Source: Methanobacterium_C sp963845285
GTDB lineage: Archaea > Methanobacteriota > Methanobacteria > Methanobacteriales > Methanobacteriaceae
Assembly (NCBI GenBank): GCA_963845285.1
Contig: CAWJRO010000015.1
Location: forward strand, 1 to 64,000
Reading direction: 5' to 3'
DNA: 64,000 nt
Part shown: piece by piece, positions 18,371 through 28,071 of the stretch
How positions within the stretch are numbered: position 1 is the first letter of the stretch
Layout: the number at the start of each line of letters is the position of its first letter
Made by a program: the position numbers and the translations under genes
The notes under the pieces: model-generated
Told to the model about the DNA's origin: nothing
The model's input: only the letters and a program-made list of their open reading frames with translations
Database searches by the model: none

Positions 18371-18765
18371 AATTTAAATGGTTAATCTTTGTTATAGTAA
18401 ACTTTTGTTATAATAAAATGAATCAAGGTTTCAAGTTGTTTGTCATCATATAAAAATATTCTCTTATCAGAGATTATAAACAATCATTTGACCAGAATAC
18501 TGAAAAAATAAGCAGTGATATACATAACAATGGTATACAAAGATTTCAAGTAATTTATAATCCTAAATTTAGGAGATTACCTTATATCAATCTATTTTGA
18601 CGCGTTGAAAAAGAGGAAAGTTTGAATATTGTTTCAGGGAGACTATTTCTCAAGTTTTAGACCCAATAAAACTGTAATATGTAAATTTATATGATCAATT
18701 TAAAAAAATATGTGCCATAAAGATCATAGATATCTCCACAACAATGATAGGGGGAGTTGTTAAAC
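18371..18765. other. Intergenic, no gene seen
   Basis: AT-rich DNA upstream of the YhgE/Pip gene. Contains a likely promoter for that gene but no clear consensus. No open frame worth calling. Confidence 0.4.
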
Positions 18766-18949
18766 ATGCCCAGAGTGATACATTTTGAAATTTAAGACAA
18801 TTATCAAGGAAAGTCAAGATTTAAGAACTGATTTTGAAGATATGAAGGAGGAAATGAAAGATTATAAGACATTCAAGCCATTGATAAAAGTTTTCATGTA
18901 AAATGATGAGATTCAAAAGCGTGTTGAAGAACGTTTGAAGGAGAAATAA
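18766..18949 (+). pseudogene. Gene remnants: VOC-type start and an unknown 3' end
   Basis: A GGGGGAG ribosome site precedes ATG at 18766 and the codons MPRVIHFEI, the classical beginning of a VOC/glyoxalase-family protein, which then hits a stop. From 18791 another frame reads FKTIIKESQDLRTDFEDMKE, has one internal TAA, and ends RVEERLKEK at 18949. The two pieces appear to be joined by deletion. Neither is a working gene. Confidence 0.55.
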
Positions 18950-19042
18950 GATGTGTTTTTTTTACTTTTTTTGATAGACTGATGCTGACCCATAATTATA
19001 TTATTTTTTCCTTGTTTGTTATTATTATCTTTTTTATTGGCT

Positions 19043-19149
19043 GAGGCTGATCCATAATCCAAAATCTACAAAAAAATAAGGATAAGCAACGCTTCAAATT
19101 CAAAAATAAGCAAAATTATATGTGTTATGAATAATTATGGGTCAGCCTC
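19043..19149 (-). mobile_element. MITE copy F, 107 bp, nested in the IS
   Basis: Starts GAGGCTGATCCATAATCC and ends ATAATTATGGGTCAGCCTC. The interior follows the same order as the other copies (AAAAAATAAGGATAA, then CAAAAATAAGCAAAATTA). Its termini are closer to the IS ends than those of the free copies, linking the MITE family to this IS. No target duplication is visible. Confidence 0.75.
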
Positions 19150-19229
19150 GGCGTTTATGATGGTTAATTATATATTGGTGGTTGTTCTAGTATTATTATA
19201 GTGTTTGTATTTGTTTGGAGGTTATGTTT

Positions 19230-20797
19230 ATGGTTTTACGAGAAGATAGAATGGGTCAATCTTTTTTAGTACCTTTGGAATTGACTGAACTTATTCCAAA
19301 GAATCATATATGTTTTTTCATTGCAGATAATGGTTGATGAGTTAGATTTTAGGAAACTTGAGAAGAAATATCGATATGGTGCTGGTAAACCTGCTTATTC
19401 ACGTCGTATGCTTATGAGGATTGTAATTATGGCTTCTGTGGATGGTGTTTTCTCTTCAAGGCAAATTATGAAACTTACGAATGAAAATTTAGTTTATATG
19501 TATTTATTTGGTGTTGAATCGCCAGATTTTAGGACAATTTTAAGATTCAAAATCCAAGCCCGAAGACTAATAGAAAAAGCATTTCAAGCAACTGTACAAA
19601 CATCCAAGAAATTAGAGCTACTCAATTTAGAACATATCGCCATAGATGGTACAAAATTCAAAGCAAACGCATCTAATAACAATAATTTAACCCAAGAAGA
19701 AATAAACGCCATTAAAAAAATTTTACAAAAAGGAATTGATGTTGACAAAGAAGAAGATGAATTATACGGTGAAAATAATACAAACGAGATCAGAGGACCT
19801 AAAACCAAAAAAGAACGTAAAGAATTAATACGCGAAGTATTAAAAGAAATTGAAGATGAAGAACCAGATAATAAGCCCCTGAAACAACTCAAAAAATCCG
19901 CCGTCAATATTATAAATCAAGGATTTGAAAATCCTGAGAAAACTTTGGAAAAATTAGGAAAAGTCGAAAAACAACTAAAAAAGAGTGGACAAAAATCCGT
20001 TAGTCTAACAGATCCAGATGCACGCTGGATGAAAAATAAAAAGAATAAAATAGAATTCTCATACAATTCCCAAATCAGTGTAGACCATAAATCCAGGATA
20101 ATAGTCACAAACAGCGTAACACAACAACCCACAGACCACCACCAACTAATACCACAAATAAAAAAAATAATCAAAACAACAGGACCAATACAGGCAAAGA
20201 CATGCATAAGTGCAGATAATGGATACTTTTACACAAGACAATATGGAATATATCCATGAACAGAAATTAGATGCATATATACCCAATCGAAAACAAGCAC
20301 ATGCAGCTAAAACATGTAAAAAAGATATAAACAGATTTTCTAAGCATAATTTCAAATATGATCCTCATAATAAGTTATATATCTGTCCAAATAATAAAAA
20401 ATTATCATATCAAAAGACTTACAAGTATAATAACAAAATAAGAGAACAATATTACACCCATGAGTGTTTAAAATGTTCAGATCAAACCAGCTGCGCTGGA
20501 AAGAATCGTATGAAGATAATAACTGATTATAGTGGTGATTTAGCGAGAAAGATGTTTTTAAAGATGGAAACACCTGAAGCGAAATTGGAATTTGCAAAAC
20601 GCAAAGAAACCGTTGAATGGCCATTTGGGAATATAAAACAAAATTTAAAGTTCACAGAGTATTATATAAGAGGATTAGAACAAATAAGAACAGAAAACAA
20701 TCTAATATGCATAGCACACAATATAAAACGAATATTTAACATAATAACAAAAAAATCTAACCAAATAATCCCAAAAAACCCAACAACCCCTATCTAA
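19230..20797 (+). pseudogene. IS1182-family transposase with two frameshifts
   Basis: The protein begins MVLREDRMGQSFLVPLELTE at an ATG at 19230 behind GGAGG (19217-19221). It is then in three successive frames: 19230 to about 19335; about 19330-20259 (KLEKKYRYGAGKPAYSRRML and the DDE region around HIAIDGTKFKAN); and about 20230-20797 (MEYIHEQKLDAYIPNRKQ, a Cys-rich segment and ETVEWPFGNIKQN with the final Glu). Both shifts are explained by one extra base: an A in GATAATGG near 19329 and a T in the TTTT run at 20227-20230. Either the copy is dead or the assembly has two homopolymer-type errors. Confidence 0.85.
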
Positions 20798-20852
20798 AAC
20801 AAAAATTCATCCAAAAAAAATAATTTTACAAAAAAAATAATGACTCAGCCTC

Positions 20853-21128
20853 TTCCTTATCAAAATCAGAAACATAATTCTGGTCTTGTATCTTTCGATA
20901 TTTTTCATATTCCTCAGATGCACGCTTTTTTGCAATTTCTGCTGAAATTTTACCCACATTATTTACTATATCATATTCATTGAATTTTAAAAATGAATCC
21001 AATTTTTTTACCCATTCAATCATAGACATCTTTTCATGTTTGCTTGCCTGGTTTTCAGCAAAATCCAGTACATGTTAACAATACGATTTAATTGGGATAC
21101 TTCCTTTTCTTTTAAATTCTGGAACAGC
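20853..21128 (-). pseudogene. RhuM-like protein, C-terminal fragment cut by the IS
   Basis: Reading from about 21128 leftward: QNLKEKEVSQLNRIVNMY, a one-base shift, LDFAENQASKHEKMSMIEWV, then SFLKFNEYDIVNNVGKISAE and YRKIQDQNYVSDFDKE. At this point the IS right end begins, and the apparent tail AESLFFL is IS sequence. This is the conserved C-terminal region of the RhuM/virulence-protein family often found beside restriction and toxin-like genes. The N-terminal part is missing, so the gene is inactive. Confidence 0.75.
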
Positions 21129-21262
21129 AAGGCAATTCCTGGGAGAATGGTTATGAATATGTTAATGTAGAATATGTGACCAAAAACTTGGCAACTGATT
21201 TTTGGGTACTTTTAAAAGACAAGTACGTTCCAGCTCATGCTGCAATGCTTAAATCAAATTAA
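21129..21262 (+). pseudogene. 3' fragment of an unknown gene
   Basis: An open frame without a start codon reads GNSWENGYEYVNVEYVTKNL and ends PAHAAMLKSN at TAA 21262. Composition is protein-like but there is no ribosome site and nothing upstream; it abuts the rhuM fragment on the other strand. I cannot name the family. Confidence 0.4.
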
Positions 21263-21882
21263 CAACTTAATTTAACTTTTTTTAGATGTGTGTGGGGATA
21301 TTTTCTAAAAAATATCCGTGGAGCAATTGGTAATTCAAGGAAAAATTCCCCACAACACCTTTCTTAATAAATCTTTGGATGTATATATAATAAACTGTTC
21401 TAAAACATGAAAAATAATGACAGTAAAACTCGGTGCAGCCTTTAAATTAAGTGAAATATTCAATAAAATAGGGAATAATAGGCTGGTTAAATATTCTAGT
21501 ATGGTATATAATAACTGGAATTATCCTTTTAACCATAGGTCTTATAGGAAAATTTATAACTCTAATTATCTCAATGTCAACAACACTTATTGTAGAGAAT
21601 TTCTAAAAACCTCTAAAATTTAATAATATTAAAAGATTTAAGTTAATTATGATAAATGAACACATCATTTAAGCCTTTATTAACAGTTAATGGCTCAATT
21701 AACTCATTAATAAATATCATAAAATTATTTCTAAACATAATATTAACAGTAAATATAAGGTTAATAGAAATTCTCTGTAGGAATAGTGTTCAGATTCTCA
21801 ATCTTAATACCATACCTCGAAATGTACCTTAGTAGATCAATGGCATTATTCTCATATCTGAATAAAAAAACTCATTATTTAT
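21263..21882. other. Intergenic with possible decayed small membrane gene
   Basis: No convincing gene. In one frame around 21480-21600 a hydrophobic stretch appears (NILVWYIITGIILLTIGLIG), preceded by a stop and lacking a start, possibly a relic of a small membrane protein. The overlapping 68-codon frame at 21417-21623 is probably not real. Confidence 0.35.
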
Positions 21883-23871
21883 CTAATTTATATTTTTGTA
21901 TTTATTTAGTGCTCCCGTTTCTACTGCCTTTTTGATGCAATAATGTATGAGATAAATATCTGAAACTATCCATTCAAAATATTGTTTAATTTCTTCATGT
22001 TCTTGAAGAGTTTCAGAAAGTATTTTACTGTAAATATGCATATCTGGTAGTTCTTCCTGTATCTCACCTTTCTCAATTGCAATTACTAATATGTCCAGAA
22101 TTTTAGAACTTAAATCTGTAAGAGGAGAGAAATCCAGTTTAGAAATCTCATGTTCATAACCTACAATTGCTGAAATATCTTCAGTAAGATTGTAACATGC
22201 ACTAGATATTTCTTCATAAATTTCAAAATCCTTGGAAACATCTTTAAATGAATCTTGAATCTTTTTTAATGATGATTCAAGGTTATTGTATTCTAATAAT
22301 GCTGTTTCAAGCTTTGAAGTTGCAGCTTTAACATCATAATTTCCAGATAATACAAGCATGGAATAATCTTGATTTACTTTTAAAACATTAGAAACCTGAT
22401 TAGGTAAGTTTATCATCAATCTCTTTGGCAGTACACCATAAACAAGTATAATAGATACAATTGCACCAATACAAATATCTATTATCCTGGCAGTAGCATT
22501 ATTAATCACTTCACCTGTCGGCCAAACAAAAACTGTAAAAACACTTACTGCCAGGATCGAAAGGCCAATATATGTGGGTAAAAATGCTCTGAAGAAAAAA
22601 AGTGCTACTAATGCAAATATCAAGAGCACATAATGTGGAAAAATAAAAGCTAAAATTATAGCTAATATAACTGCAAAGAGATTGAAAGAAACCCTAGTAA
22701 TCATATTATCCCACGTGCTTGTAACATCAGGTTTAAGCACTATTAGGACACCCATAGCAATCCAAGCAGGATCTCTTGAATGGTCAATAAACACAAAACT
22801 GAGTGTTATTACCATTGCAATTGTAAATCTTAATGCATGACGTATGTACAAGGAATCCAAATTAAATCTAGATTTTATCACCTGTTTAAAAGACATCTTA
22901 TTTAGAAGGGTGATTTTAATAGTTTCCTCTTCATTTTGAGCTATAGGTCCTGAAAGTATCCGATTTGAATCTTCAAAAAGCTTTATAAAACTATCTGTTA
23001 AAAATTTAACAGATTCAACACCTTTTTCATCCATATATAAATTTAAATCTTTTAAATTTGATTTAATACTTTTAAGACTAACTTCTCCTTTTTTATTTGC
23101 TATATGATCTGCAATAGTGAAACTTACAGAATTCGATTCATTAATAAAATTCTCAAATAAAACCGCTACTTTACCTGTAAGTCTTGACTGAACTATTCTC
23201 CCATAATTTCGAAGCCCTGTCAAATATAATCCATAATCGAACAGATCATGATATGATTCCTTAATAGGAACTCCAGCCAGATTCCGTCTTGCTGAACCCA
23301 TTTTGTTTATTGAAGTATTGGGATCAAACCCTGATGCAACCATTTTCCTTTTATAAGTATCTCTCTTAGTAAATTTCCATACAAGAAGTATTGAAGCTAC
23401 AAGATAAGCAAATAAACAGTAAAGAATCAAATCAAAAACATTTGTACTAGTTCTTATAAGGACTGTTGCTGTATAATATGAAACAAAAAGCAGATACCCA
23501 AATATTCCCTCGGCTTTTCCGAATATATATAGTGAAAATGGGAAAAAAGACCATATTATAGTCAGAAATATGAAAAATAGTAAGCCATATATATGTGCTA
23601 CTGAAGCACTAATAAATGCTAATGACATTAAAAGAAATCCAATAACTGAAAAATTCACGGCCTTTCGGAATGGAATTGATTGATCCATTATAACAGATGC
23701 AAATAACACTACCATAAAAATAATTTCTATGCCCTGCCTTAAACCAATAAAATAAGCTATAATAACACTTAAAATTGCTAAACCCACCGCTCTAAAAGCA
23801 TGACTCCACAAAGGTTTTCCTGTAGGTTTCGAAAGCCTTCTAAATCTAGTAATGACTCCTTTCCTTTCCAA
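21883..23871 (-). CDS. FUSC-family (aromatic-acid-exporter-like) membrane protein
   Basis: 662 residues with two hydrophobic halves of about five helices each (residues about 25-170 and 345-475) and two hydrophilic cytosolic regions, the layout of the FUSC/ArAE/YccS family. The second membrane half begins HALRFTIAMVITLSFVFIDH and continues DPAWIAMGVLIVLKPDVTST, a recognisable FUSC phrase. Some relatives export aromatic acids or other small organic acids. The start is TTG (MERKGVITRF), with GGATG-type pairing upstream; the overlapping ATG is in another frame. A single gene. Confidence 0.85.
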   Translation of the reverse strand: MERKGVITRFRRLSKPTGKPLWSHAFRAVGLAILSVIIAYFIGLRQGIEIIFMVVLFASVIMDQSIPFRKAVNFSVIGFLLMSLAFISASVAHIYGLLFFIFLTIIWSFFPFSLYIFGKAEGIFGYLLFVSYYTATVLIRTSTNVFDLILYCLFAYLVASILLVWKFTKRDTYKRKMVASGFDPNTSINKMGSARRNLAGVPIKESYHDLFDYGLYLTGLRNYGRIVQSRLTGKVAVLFENFINESNSVSFTIADHIANKKGEVSLKSIKSNLKDLNLYMDEKGVESVKFLTDSFIKLFEDSNRILSGPIAQNEEETIKITLLNKMSFKQVIKSRFNLDSLYIRHALRFTIAMVITLSFVFIDHSRDPAWIAMGVLIVLKPDVTSTWDNMITRVSFNLFAVILAIILAFIFPHYVLLIFALVALFFFRAFLPTYIGLSILAVSVFTVFVWPTGEVINNATARIIDICIGAIVSIILVYGVLPKRLMINLPNQVSNVLKVNQDYSMLVLSGNYDVKAATSKLETALLEYNNLESSLKKIQDSFKDVSKDFEIYEEISSACYNLTEDISAIVGYEHEISKLDFSPLTDLSSKILDILVIAIEKGEIQEELPDMHIYSKILSETLQEHEEIKQYFEWIVSDIYLIHYCIKKAVETGALNKYKNIN

Positions 23872-24697
23872 ACCATCACATCCTTTCCAATTTTCCTTAC
23901 ATTAATATTACATACTTACGGTTCCAGTTAAAAAAAGACTATTTTTTAATTTATATCTTATATTAAGTCTGTATACCCAACTACATCCCCTAACTATGCT
24001 TTTTGAAGATTTATAAAGGTTATAATAGGAAAGATTTTTATTAGACACTTTAACATTAACCCCCTTCACTCAATATTTAATATAACTTATCATTAATATA
24101 ACTTATCATAATAAATATTACTTAAATTTTTGCACTAAAAAAAGGACAAGAGCGTTAATTAAATAATTCATGTAGCGGAATTAAGCATTGTTAAACTACC
24201 AATGGGAACACCAATATGCTTAGGTGGAATGACTGTCAGAGTAAATAATTGAGCATATATACCACAATAAGACGTAAATGGCTTTATTTTTTTAAAATTT
24301 TATTAAATATAACCCCCTTATAAAAGTGAAATTGTGACTTTATTATAGGGGGATGGGTTTTCTACAACCTCAAAGGGGCTTTATGTTAGCACCCCTAATA
24401 AAAATTTAGTGAGAGGTGTAGAGAATTATGTACAGAAAATAAGAAGTCATATAATAAGTAATTAGCCGAAAAATCATTAAACTTAACAAGAATACACGTT
24501 AGAAAACACGGATCAATGACAAAAACACATATCACTAAATGTACTTTTATTAATATACCATCACAACACTCAGCTACAACTCAAAAACACAACTAAAAAC
24601 CCTATCTAAAACCTAAAAAAAATAAGGGGATTGAATTAATTAATAAAAACTCCAACCAGGAGGAGGTTTTGAGAGTTAATATTAATTTTTTTTAAAT
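23872..24697. other. Long intergenic region with weak gene traces
   Basis: About 830 nt. A short frame near 24186-24247 reads VKLPMGTPICLGGMTVRVNN and then stops, which looks like a gene remnant that I cannot identify. A repeated phrase ATATAACTTATCAT occurs near 24079-24110. No intact gene, no tRNA. Confidence 0.4.
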
Positions 24698-25336
24698 TTA
24701 TTCTGGATATTTTACTTCGCTGAGTTTTCCAGTGTCCACATCATAGATGAAACCTTTAACAGTGATTGCATCTTCTCCTGTTGTGGGTATCCATGGGTGG
24801 TTTAATATTGCTGAAATACTCCTTTTAACATCTACTTCCAACCTTTCTTGAGTTTCATGGTTATGTTCCTGATCAAGAGGTGCAATTTCTCCTCTAAATG
24901 CAAAAAATGATTCAGGTGAACTTGATGATTTATTGGTTGGGACAAATTTTCTGTCTGTTACTTTAGACAAAACATCTGCTACTTCCTGGTCTCCTTCAAG
25001 ACCTTTTTTTAGTAGATCATCTGTGAATGATAACATTCCGCATTTTGTATGATGAATCAAAATAATTTCTTTTGTGTTAAGTAGATGGTGAGAAATTATT
25101 AGAGACCTAATTGTGTCGGGATCTATCACTCCACCTGCGTTTCTTATAACATGGGCCTCTCCTGTTTGTAAACCCAAAATATCTTCAATATCTAGTCTTG
25201 CATCCATGCAAGCAACAACAGCTACTCTTTTAGATGGTTGAATCTTTTGCTCACCAGGATAGTGAGATTTATGAATTTCTTTTCCTTCTGCATACAGTTT
25301 GTTATTTTCTAACAATTCATCGATTGTTTGAGACAT
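24698..25336 (-). CDS. Beta-class carbonic anhydrase
   Basis: Catalyses the interconversion of CO2 and bicarbonate in the cytoplasm, useful for a CO2-fixing methanogen. The zinc ligands are Cys43 (VVACMDARLD), His96 and Cys99 (IHHTKCGML); Asp45 and Arg47 form the conserved dyad. The 212-residue length exceeds the roughly 170 of the small archaeal type (Cab), owing to an insert around residues 130-165 (KSSSSPESFF region). GGGAGG lies just before the ATG. A perfect 16-nt palindrome occurs 38 nt upstream. A single gene. Confidence 0.93.
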   Translation of the reverse strand: MSQTIDELLENNKLYAEGKEIHKSHYPGEQKIQPSKRVAVVACMDARLDIEDILGLQTGEAHVIRNAGGVIDPDTIRSLIISHHLLNTKEIILIHHTKCGMLSFTDDLLKKGLEGDQEVADVLSKVTDRKFVPTNKSSSSPESFFAFRGEIAPLDQEHNHETQERLEVDVKRSISAILNHPWIPTTGEDAITVKGFIYDVDTGKLSEVKYPE

Positions 25337-25373
25337 ATTTTTCCTCCCATATTATTTCATATAATTATTGTTG

Positions 25374-25389
25374 TATAACGATCGTTATA
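25374..25389. promoter_or_regulatory. Palindrome upstream of the carbonic anhydrase gene
   Basis: TATAACGATCGTTATA, a perfect 16-nt palindrome centred about 45 nt before the start codon, followed by the related phrases TATAACTATTGTTATATAAT. Candidate operator overlapping the promoter. Confidence 0.5.
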
Positions 25390-25488
25390 TAACTATTGTT
25401 ATATAATTATCTTTTGAATTTTAATCTGAAAAAAACATTAAAATTTATAACCTTTTCAAAGGATAAAAAAACTTATCATCCTACTTAA

Positions 25489-25698
25489 AAGCCTGTTAAA
25501 CTTTTTGAGTATATTATTAAGACTTATACTAATCCAAAGGATTTGGTTCTTGGTAATTGTGCAGGTAGCGGTACAACAGGGATTGTGTGTTCCAATTTTA
25601 GGAGGGATTGTGTTATGATAGAAGATCCTAAGTATTGTAACTTGATCCGAGAAAGGATGGGAAAAGAGATTAAATCTGTAACCTTGCAACAGTTTTAA
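25489..25698 (+). pseudogene. DNA methyltransferase, C-terminal fragment
   Basis: The frame reads KPVKLFEYIIKTYTNPKDLV, then LGNCAGSGTTGIVCSNFRRD and IEDPKYCNLIRERMGKEI. This is the SAM-binding end (motif I, here NCAGSGTTG) of a class beta N4-cytosine/N6-adenine DNA methylase. No start, target-recognition domain or catalytic DPPY/SPPY box is present, and one residue seems lost at IE(K)DPKY. It is a remnant of a restriction-modification or phage methylase. Confidence 0.8.
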
Positions 25699-25870
25699 TT
25701 AAGGAAAATTCTTAAAAACAGTCCCCCAAACCTTTAACTTTTACCAGATTGAAGGTTTCTATTTTTTGTAAATTTACTTTCTTTCCTCCAACAAAAATAG
25801 AAAAAAATATTAAAACGAAAAAAAGGAGATTATCTGTTATATTATGGAAATTTTATTGGGGGTGGAATCA

Positions 25871-26266
25871 ATGGAAATGGGAACATTAGCAGATTGGGTA
25901 ACTGGAATTGCAACTTTGATGGCGGTTTTGACAAGTCTGTTTTTGGCATATTTTGACGGTATGTTAAAAAGAAGGCGTGATAAAGTTAAATCAAAAAATT
26001 ATATTAAATATTCAGCAAGCAGACTTTTCTTGCAGATTCAAAATTATAACAAAGACGAAAACACAAGCATTGACAAAATTCGCAAATCCCCTGAATACAT
26101 AATGTTGAACACATGGATCCTGATAAATTTAATGCTGGAAAAGTCGTATATGACAGATATTGTGACAATCGCACAGCAGTTAAAAGATCTTGTTGACCAT
26201 TACCCAGAAACCGAACACTTTGAAGAGCAATACAAAAAACTGATTAAGTATATTGATGAGGTATAA
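25871..26266 (+). CDS. Small membrane-anchored protein, unassigned
   Basis: About 131 residues: one N-terminal transmembrane helix (WVTGIATLMAVLTSLFLAYF), a basic stop-transfer run (KRRRDKVKSK) and a helical cytosolic domain of about 90 residues. The frame also opens at 25844, but GGGGGTGG immediately before the ATG at 25871 makes that the better start. No family recognised. The gene lies downstream of the methylase fragment in an accessory-looking stretch. Confidence 0.65.
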   Translation: MEMGTLADWVTGIATLMAVLTSLFLAYFDGMLKRRRDKVKSKNYIKYSASRLFLQIQNYNKDENTSIDKIRKSPEYIMLNTWILINLMLEKSYMTDIVTIAQQLKDLVDHYPETEHFEEQYKKLIKYIDEV

Positions 26267-26312
26267 TCTAACAATTATTTAGTTAATATAGGTTAAGGAA
26301 ATAACTTATTAG

Positions 26313-26420
26313 ACTTGTTGAGATAATAAGTCCCATTAAACTGTTCTTTAATCTGATTAAACTACTTGTTTCAGGTTTAGTCAGATAAATAATGTAAAAC
26401 TTTTGGTACTTGATTATAAT
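26313..26420 (+). repeat. About 105-bp dispersed repeat, copy 1 (hairpin-bearing)
   Basis: Begins ACTTGTTGAGATAATAAG and ends TTTTGGTACTTGATTATAA. It contains CTGATTAAAC...GTTTAGTCAG, which can form a hairpin. A second copy in the same orientation lies at 60470-60570, downstream of no obvious common gene. Not coding. Confidence 0.75.
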
Positions 26421-26556
26421 ATAAATAAATAATAAATAGTTAATTAATAAATAAGTAAAAAATCAAGAGTATCTGGAGCCGTATATACAGATATATTGTA
26501 TATACAATTCAGTGAGCTTCAACTTATATCAAAATAGGTTCTTATGGGCGGGTGGA

Positions 26557-26715
26557 ATGATGCGGGATCAAATTAAAGGAATGCTAACAAATTTAAAAGC
26601 AGAAATCCTCGAGCCTGTAATCATTAAGGGATTCCCAAAAGAAGAAGATTTTAAAAAAATAAATGTATTAATCGATAAAATCAACAAAAAACACAATGCG
26701 TATGTTTTAAAATAA
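26557..26715 (+). CDS. Small protein (52 aa), unassigned
   Basis: Starts MMRDQIKGMLTNLKAEILEP behind GGGCGGGTGGA, a strong ribosome site that rules out the longer frame opening at 26512. Entirely soluble and helical, with a Lys-rich second half (DKINKKHNAYVLK). The family is not recognised. The surrounding sequence is AT-rich with no close partner. Confidence 0.55.
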   Translation: MMRDQIKGMLTNLKAEILEPVIIKGFPKEEDFKKINVLIDKINKKHNAYVLK

Positions 26716-26854
26716 CAATCTCATAAAATCTTCTTTTTAATGTTATTTAAGCTAACTTAATGAAACAAATTTACAAAAAATGTAAAAAAATAGATAAACA
26801 CCGTTTAAAATATTTAAAAAGATAAATAATTTCTCTTTTATAAATTATTACTCA

Positions 26855-27124
26855 TTAACTTTCCGTTACAGGAATTTTCCAAAGATAACCCAGTTTTTTC
26901 CCTTTTTCCTGTTTATTCTTACCTTTCTTTTCAGTTACATGAGCTTCACTGCCTTCCCATGTTCCTACTGTTTCGTCCAGATATTTGGCTATTTCTTCAT
27001 TGTAACTTTTGGTTCCAATTGTATAAGTGTCAGGCTCATTATGAATATAACTGATTCCCTCACTTTTTTCTTCTATTACTTTTGATATTTCCATTAATTT
27101 TTTATAAAAGTCTACAGATACCAT
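26855..27124 (-). CDS. Small cytosolic protein (89 aa), unassigned
   Basis: 89 residues, starting MVSVDFYKKLMEISKVIEEK with GGAG eleven bases before the ATG. The C-terminus has a very basic patch (EKKGKNKQEKGKKLGY) that could contact nucleic acid. No homologous family comes to mind. A single gene. Confidence 0.6.
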   Translation of the reverse strand: MVSVDFYKKLMEISKVIEEKSEGISYIHNEPDTYTIGTKSYNEEIAKYLDETVGTWEGSEAHVTEKKGKNKQEKGKKLGYLWKIPVTES

Positions 27125-27630
27125 TTTAACTTTTCTCCTTTTATACTATTATTCCATAATGCACTTTTAGCCTAGTTAATTAAATTTAAATATAACTTTA
27201 AATTATTTGAACAATTAAATAATTTTAAAATAATATTAAACTTGGATGTGAAATATTTTTTTAGTTTTAATTCCATAAACTCATCAATTATCCTATTTAT
27301 GAACGTGTGAAAAGCGTTTGAAATGGATAAGACCATGAGAATACCAATTTATCCGTCGAAACCCCACAATCAATTATTGAGCCATATTTATTAAAAATTA
27401 TCACAACAAGATTATTTTAAACTGTGAAAAATTACATCTAAACAATCTGTTTAACTATTTATATTTACCCACTATATAGTTAACGTTAATTTATTAATTA
27501 ATATTTTTAATAAGTTGATCTAAAAAAGATTTAAATTAAATATTTAATCTAATGGACCAGTAACAGGTTTACAACAGTTGGATTCTATTAAAGAATTTAA
27601 ATCATGGAACTAGATACAAAGAACTTAAGC
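27125..27630. other. AT-rich intergenic, no gene seen
   Basis: About 500 nt, more than 75 percent A+T by eye, between the 89-aa gene and a small membrane gene on the same strand. No repeat or open frame of note. Confidence 0.4.
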
Positions 27631-27780
27631 TCAACTGCGGAAGAGATAAACACCATATATTAATAGTAAAACTATTACTATCCCATATATATAATATATG
27701 AAAGCCGGCAACGCCAAAATTAATATTATAAGGACAATAGCCAGCACCATCATCAACAAGCCGCTACTTTTCTCGTCCAT
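27631..27780 (-). CDS. Small membrane protein (49 aa)
   Basis: ATG at 27780 preceded by AAAGGGGTGAAAAA, a strong ribosome site. The protein MDEKSSGLLMMVLAIVLIIL goes on through one or two hydrophobic segments to a short basic end (LFRS). Too short for gene callers but with clear coding features. Function unknown; a similar small membrane gene lies at 8504-8662. Confidence 0.65.
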   Translation of the reverse strand: MDEKSSGLLMMVLAIVLIILILALPAFIYYIYGIVIVLLLIYGVYLFRS

Positions 27781-27933
27781 TTTTTTCACCCCTTTGTTAT
27801 CATATTAAATAATTATCTTTTATTAATTATATTTTTTTTGATCACAGAATTTATTCATGAATTAACTGTTTTCAAGTTAAAAAAGAGGATATTTAAAAAG
27901 ATTTGATTTAAAAGAGAAAATTTATTGATTAAT

Positions 27934-28041
27934 GAGGCTGTCCCATAGTTCAGAATTTGCAAAAAAATAAGGACAAATAAAGCTTTAAATCAAAAAAATA
28001 AGCAAAATTACACGTGTCAAAAGTAATTAGGAGACAGTCTC
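27934..28041 (-). mobile_element. MITE copy B (108 bp)
   Basis: Inverted relative to copy A: begins GAGGCTGTCCCATAGTTCAG and ends AAGTAATTAGGAGACAGTCTC. No matching flanking duplication could be seen. Confidence 0.8.
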
Positions 28042-28071
28042 TAACAACTTAATAATTAACTTAATAACTCA

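Larger units (their letters stand above)
18981..20852 (+). mobile_element. IS1182-type insertion sequence (degenerate)
   Basis: The left end GATGCTGACCCATAATTA (18981) pairs imperfectly with the right end, which read inward is GAGGCTGAGTCATTATTT (to 20852). Inside are a frameshifted IS1182-type transposase and, near the left end, a nested MITE. The right end is fused to the 3' part of a rhuM-like gene. No clear target duplication is seen. The left boundary is uncertain: 19043 is an alternative. Confidence 0.7.

Noticed and set aside
21417..21623. 68-codon plus-strand ORF
   Set aside because: Asn/Tyr-rich chance translation of AT-rich DNA; another frame shows a membrane-like relic instead.
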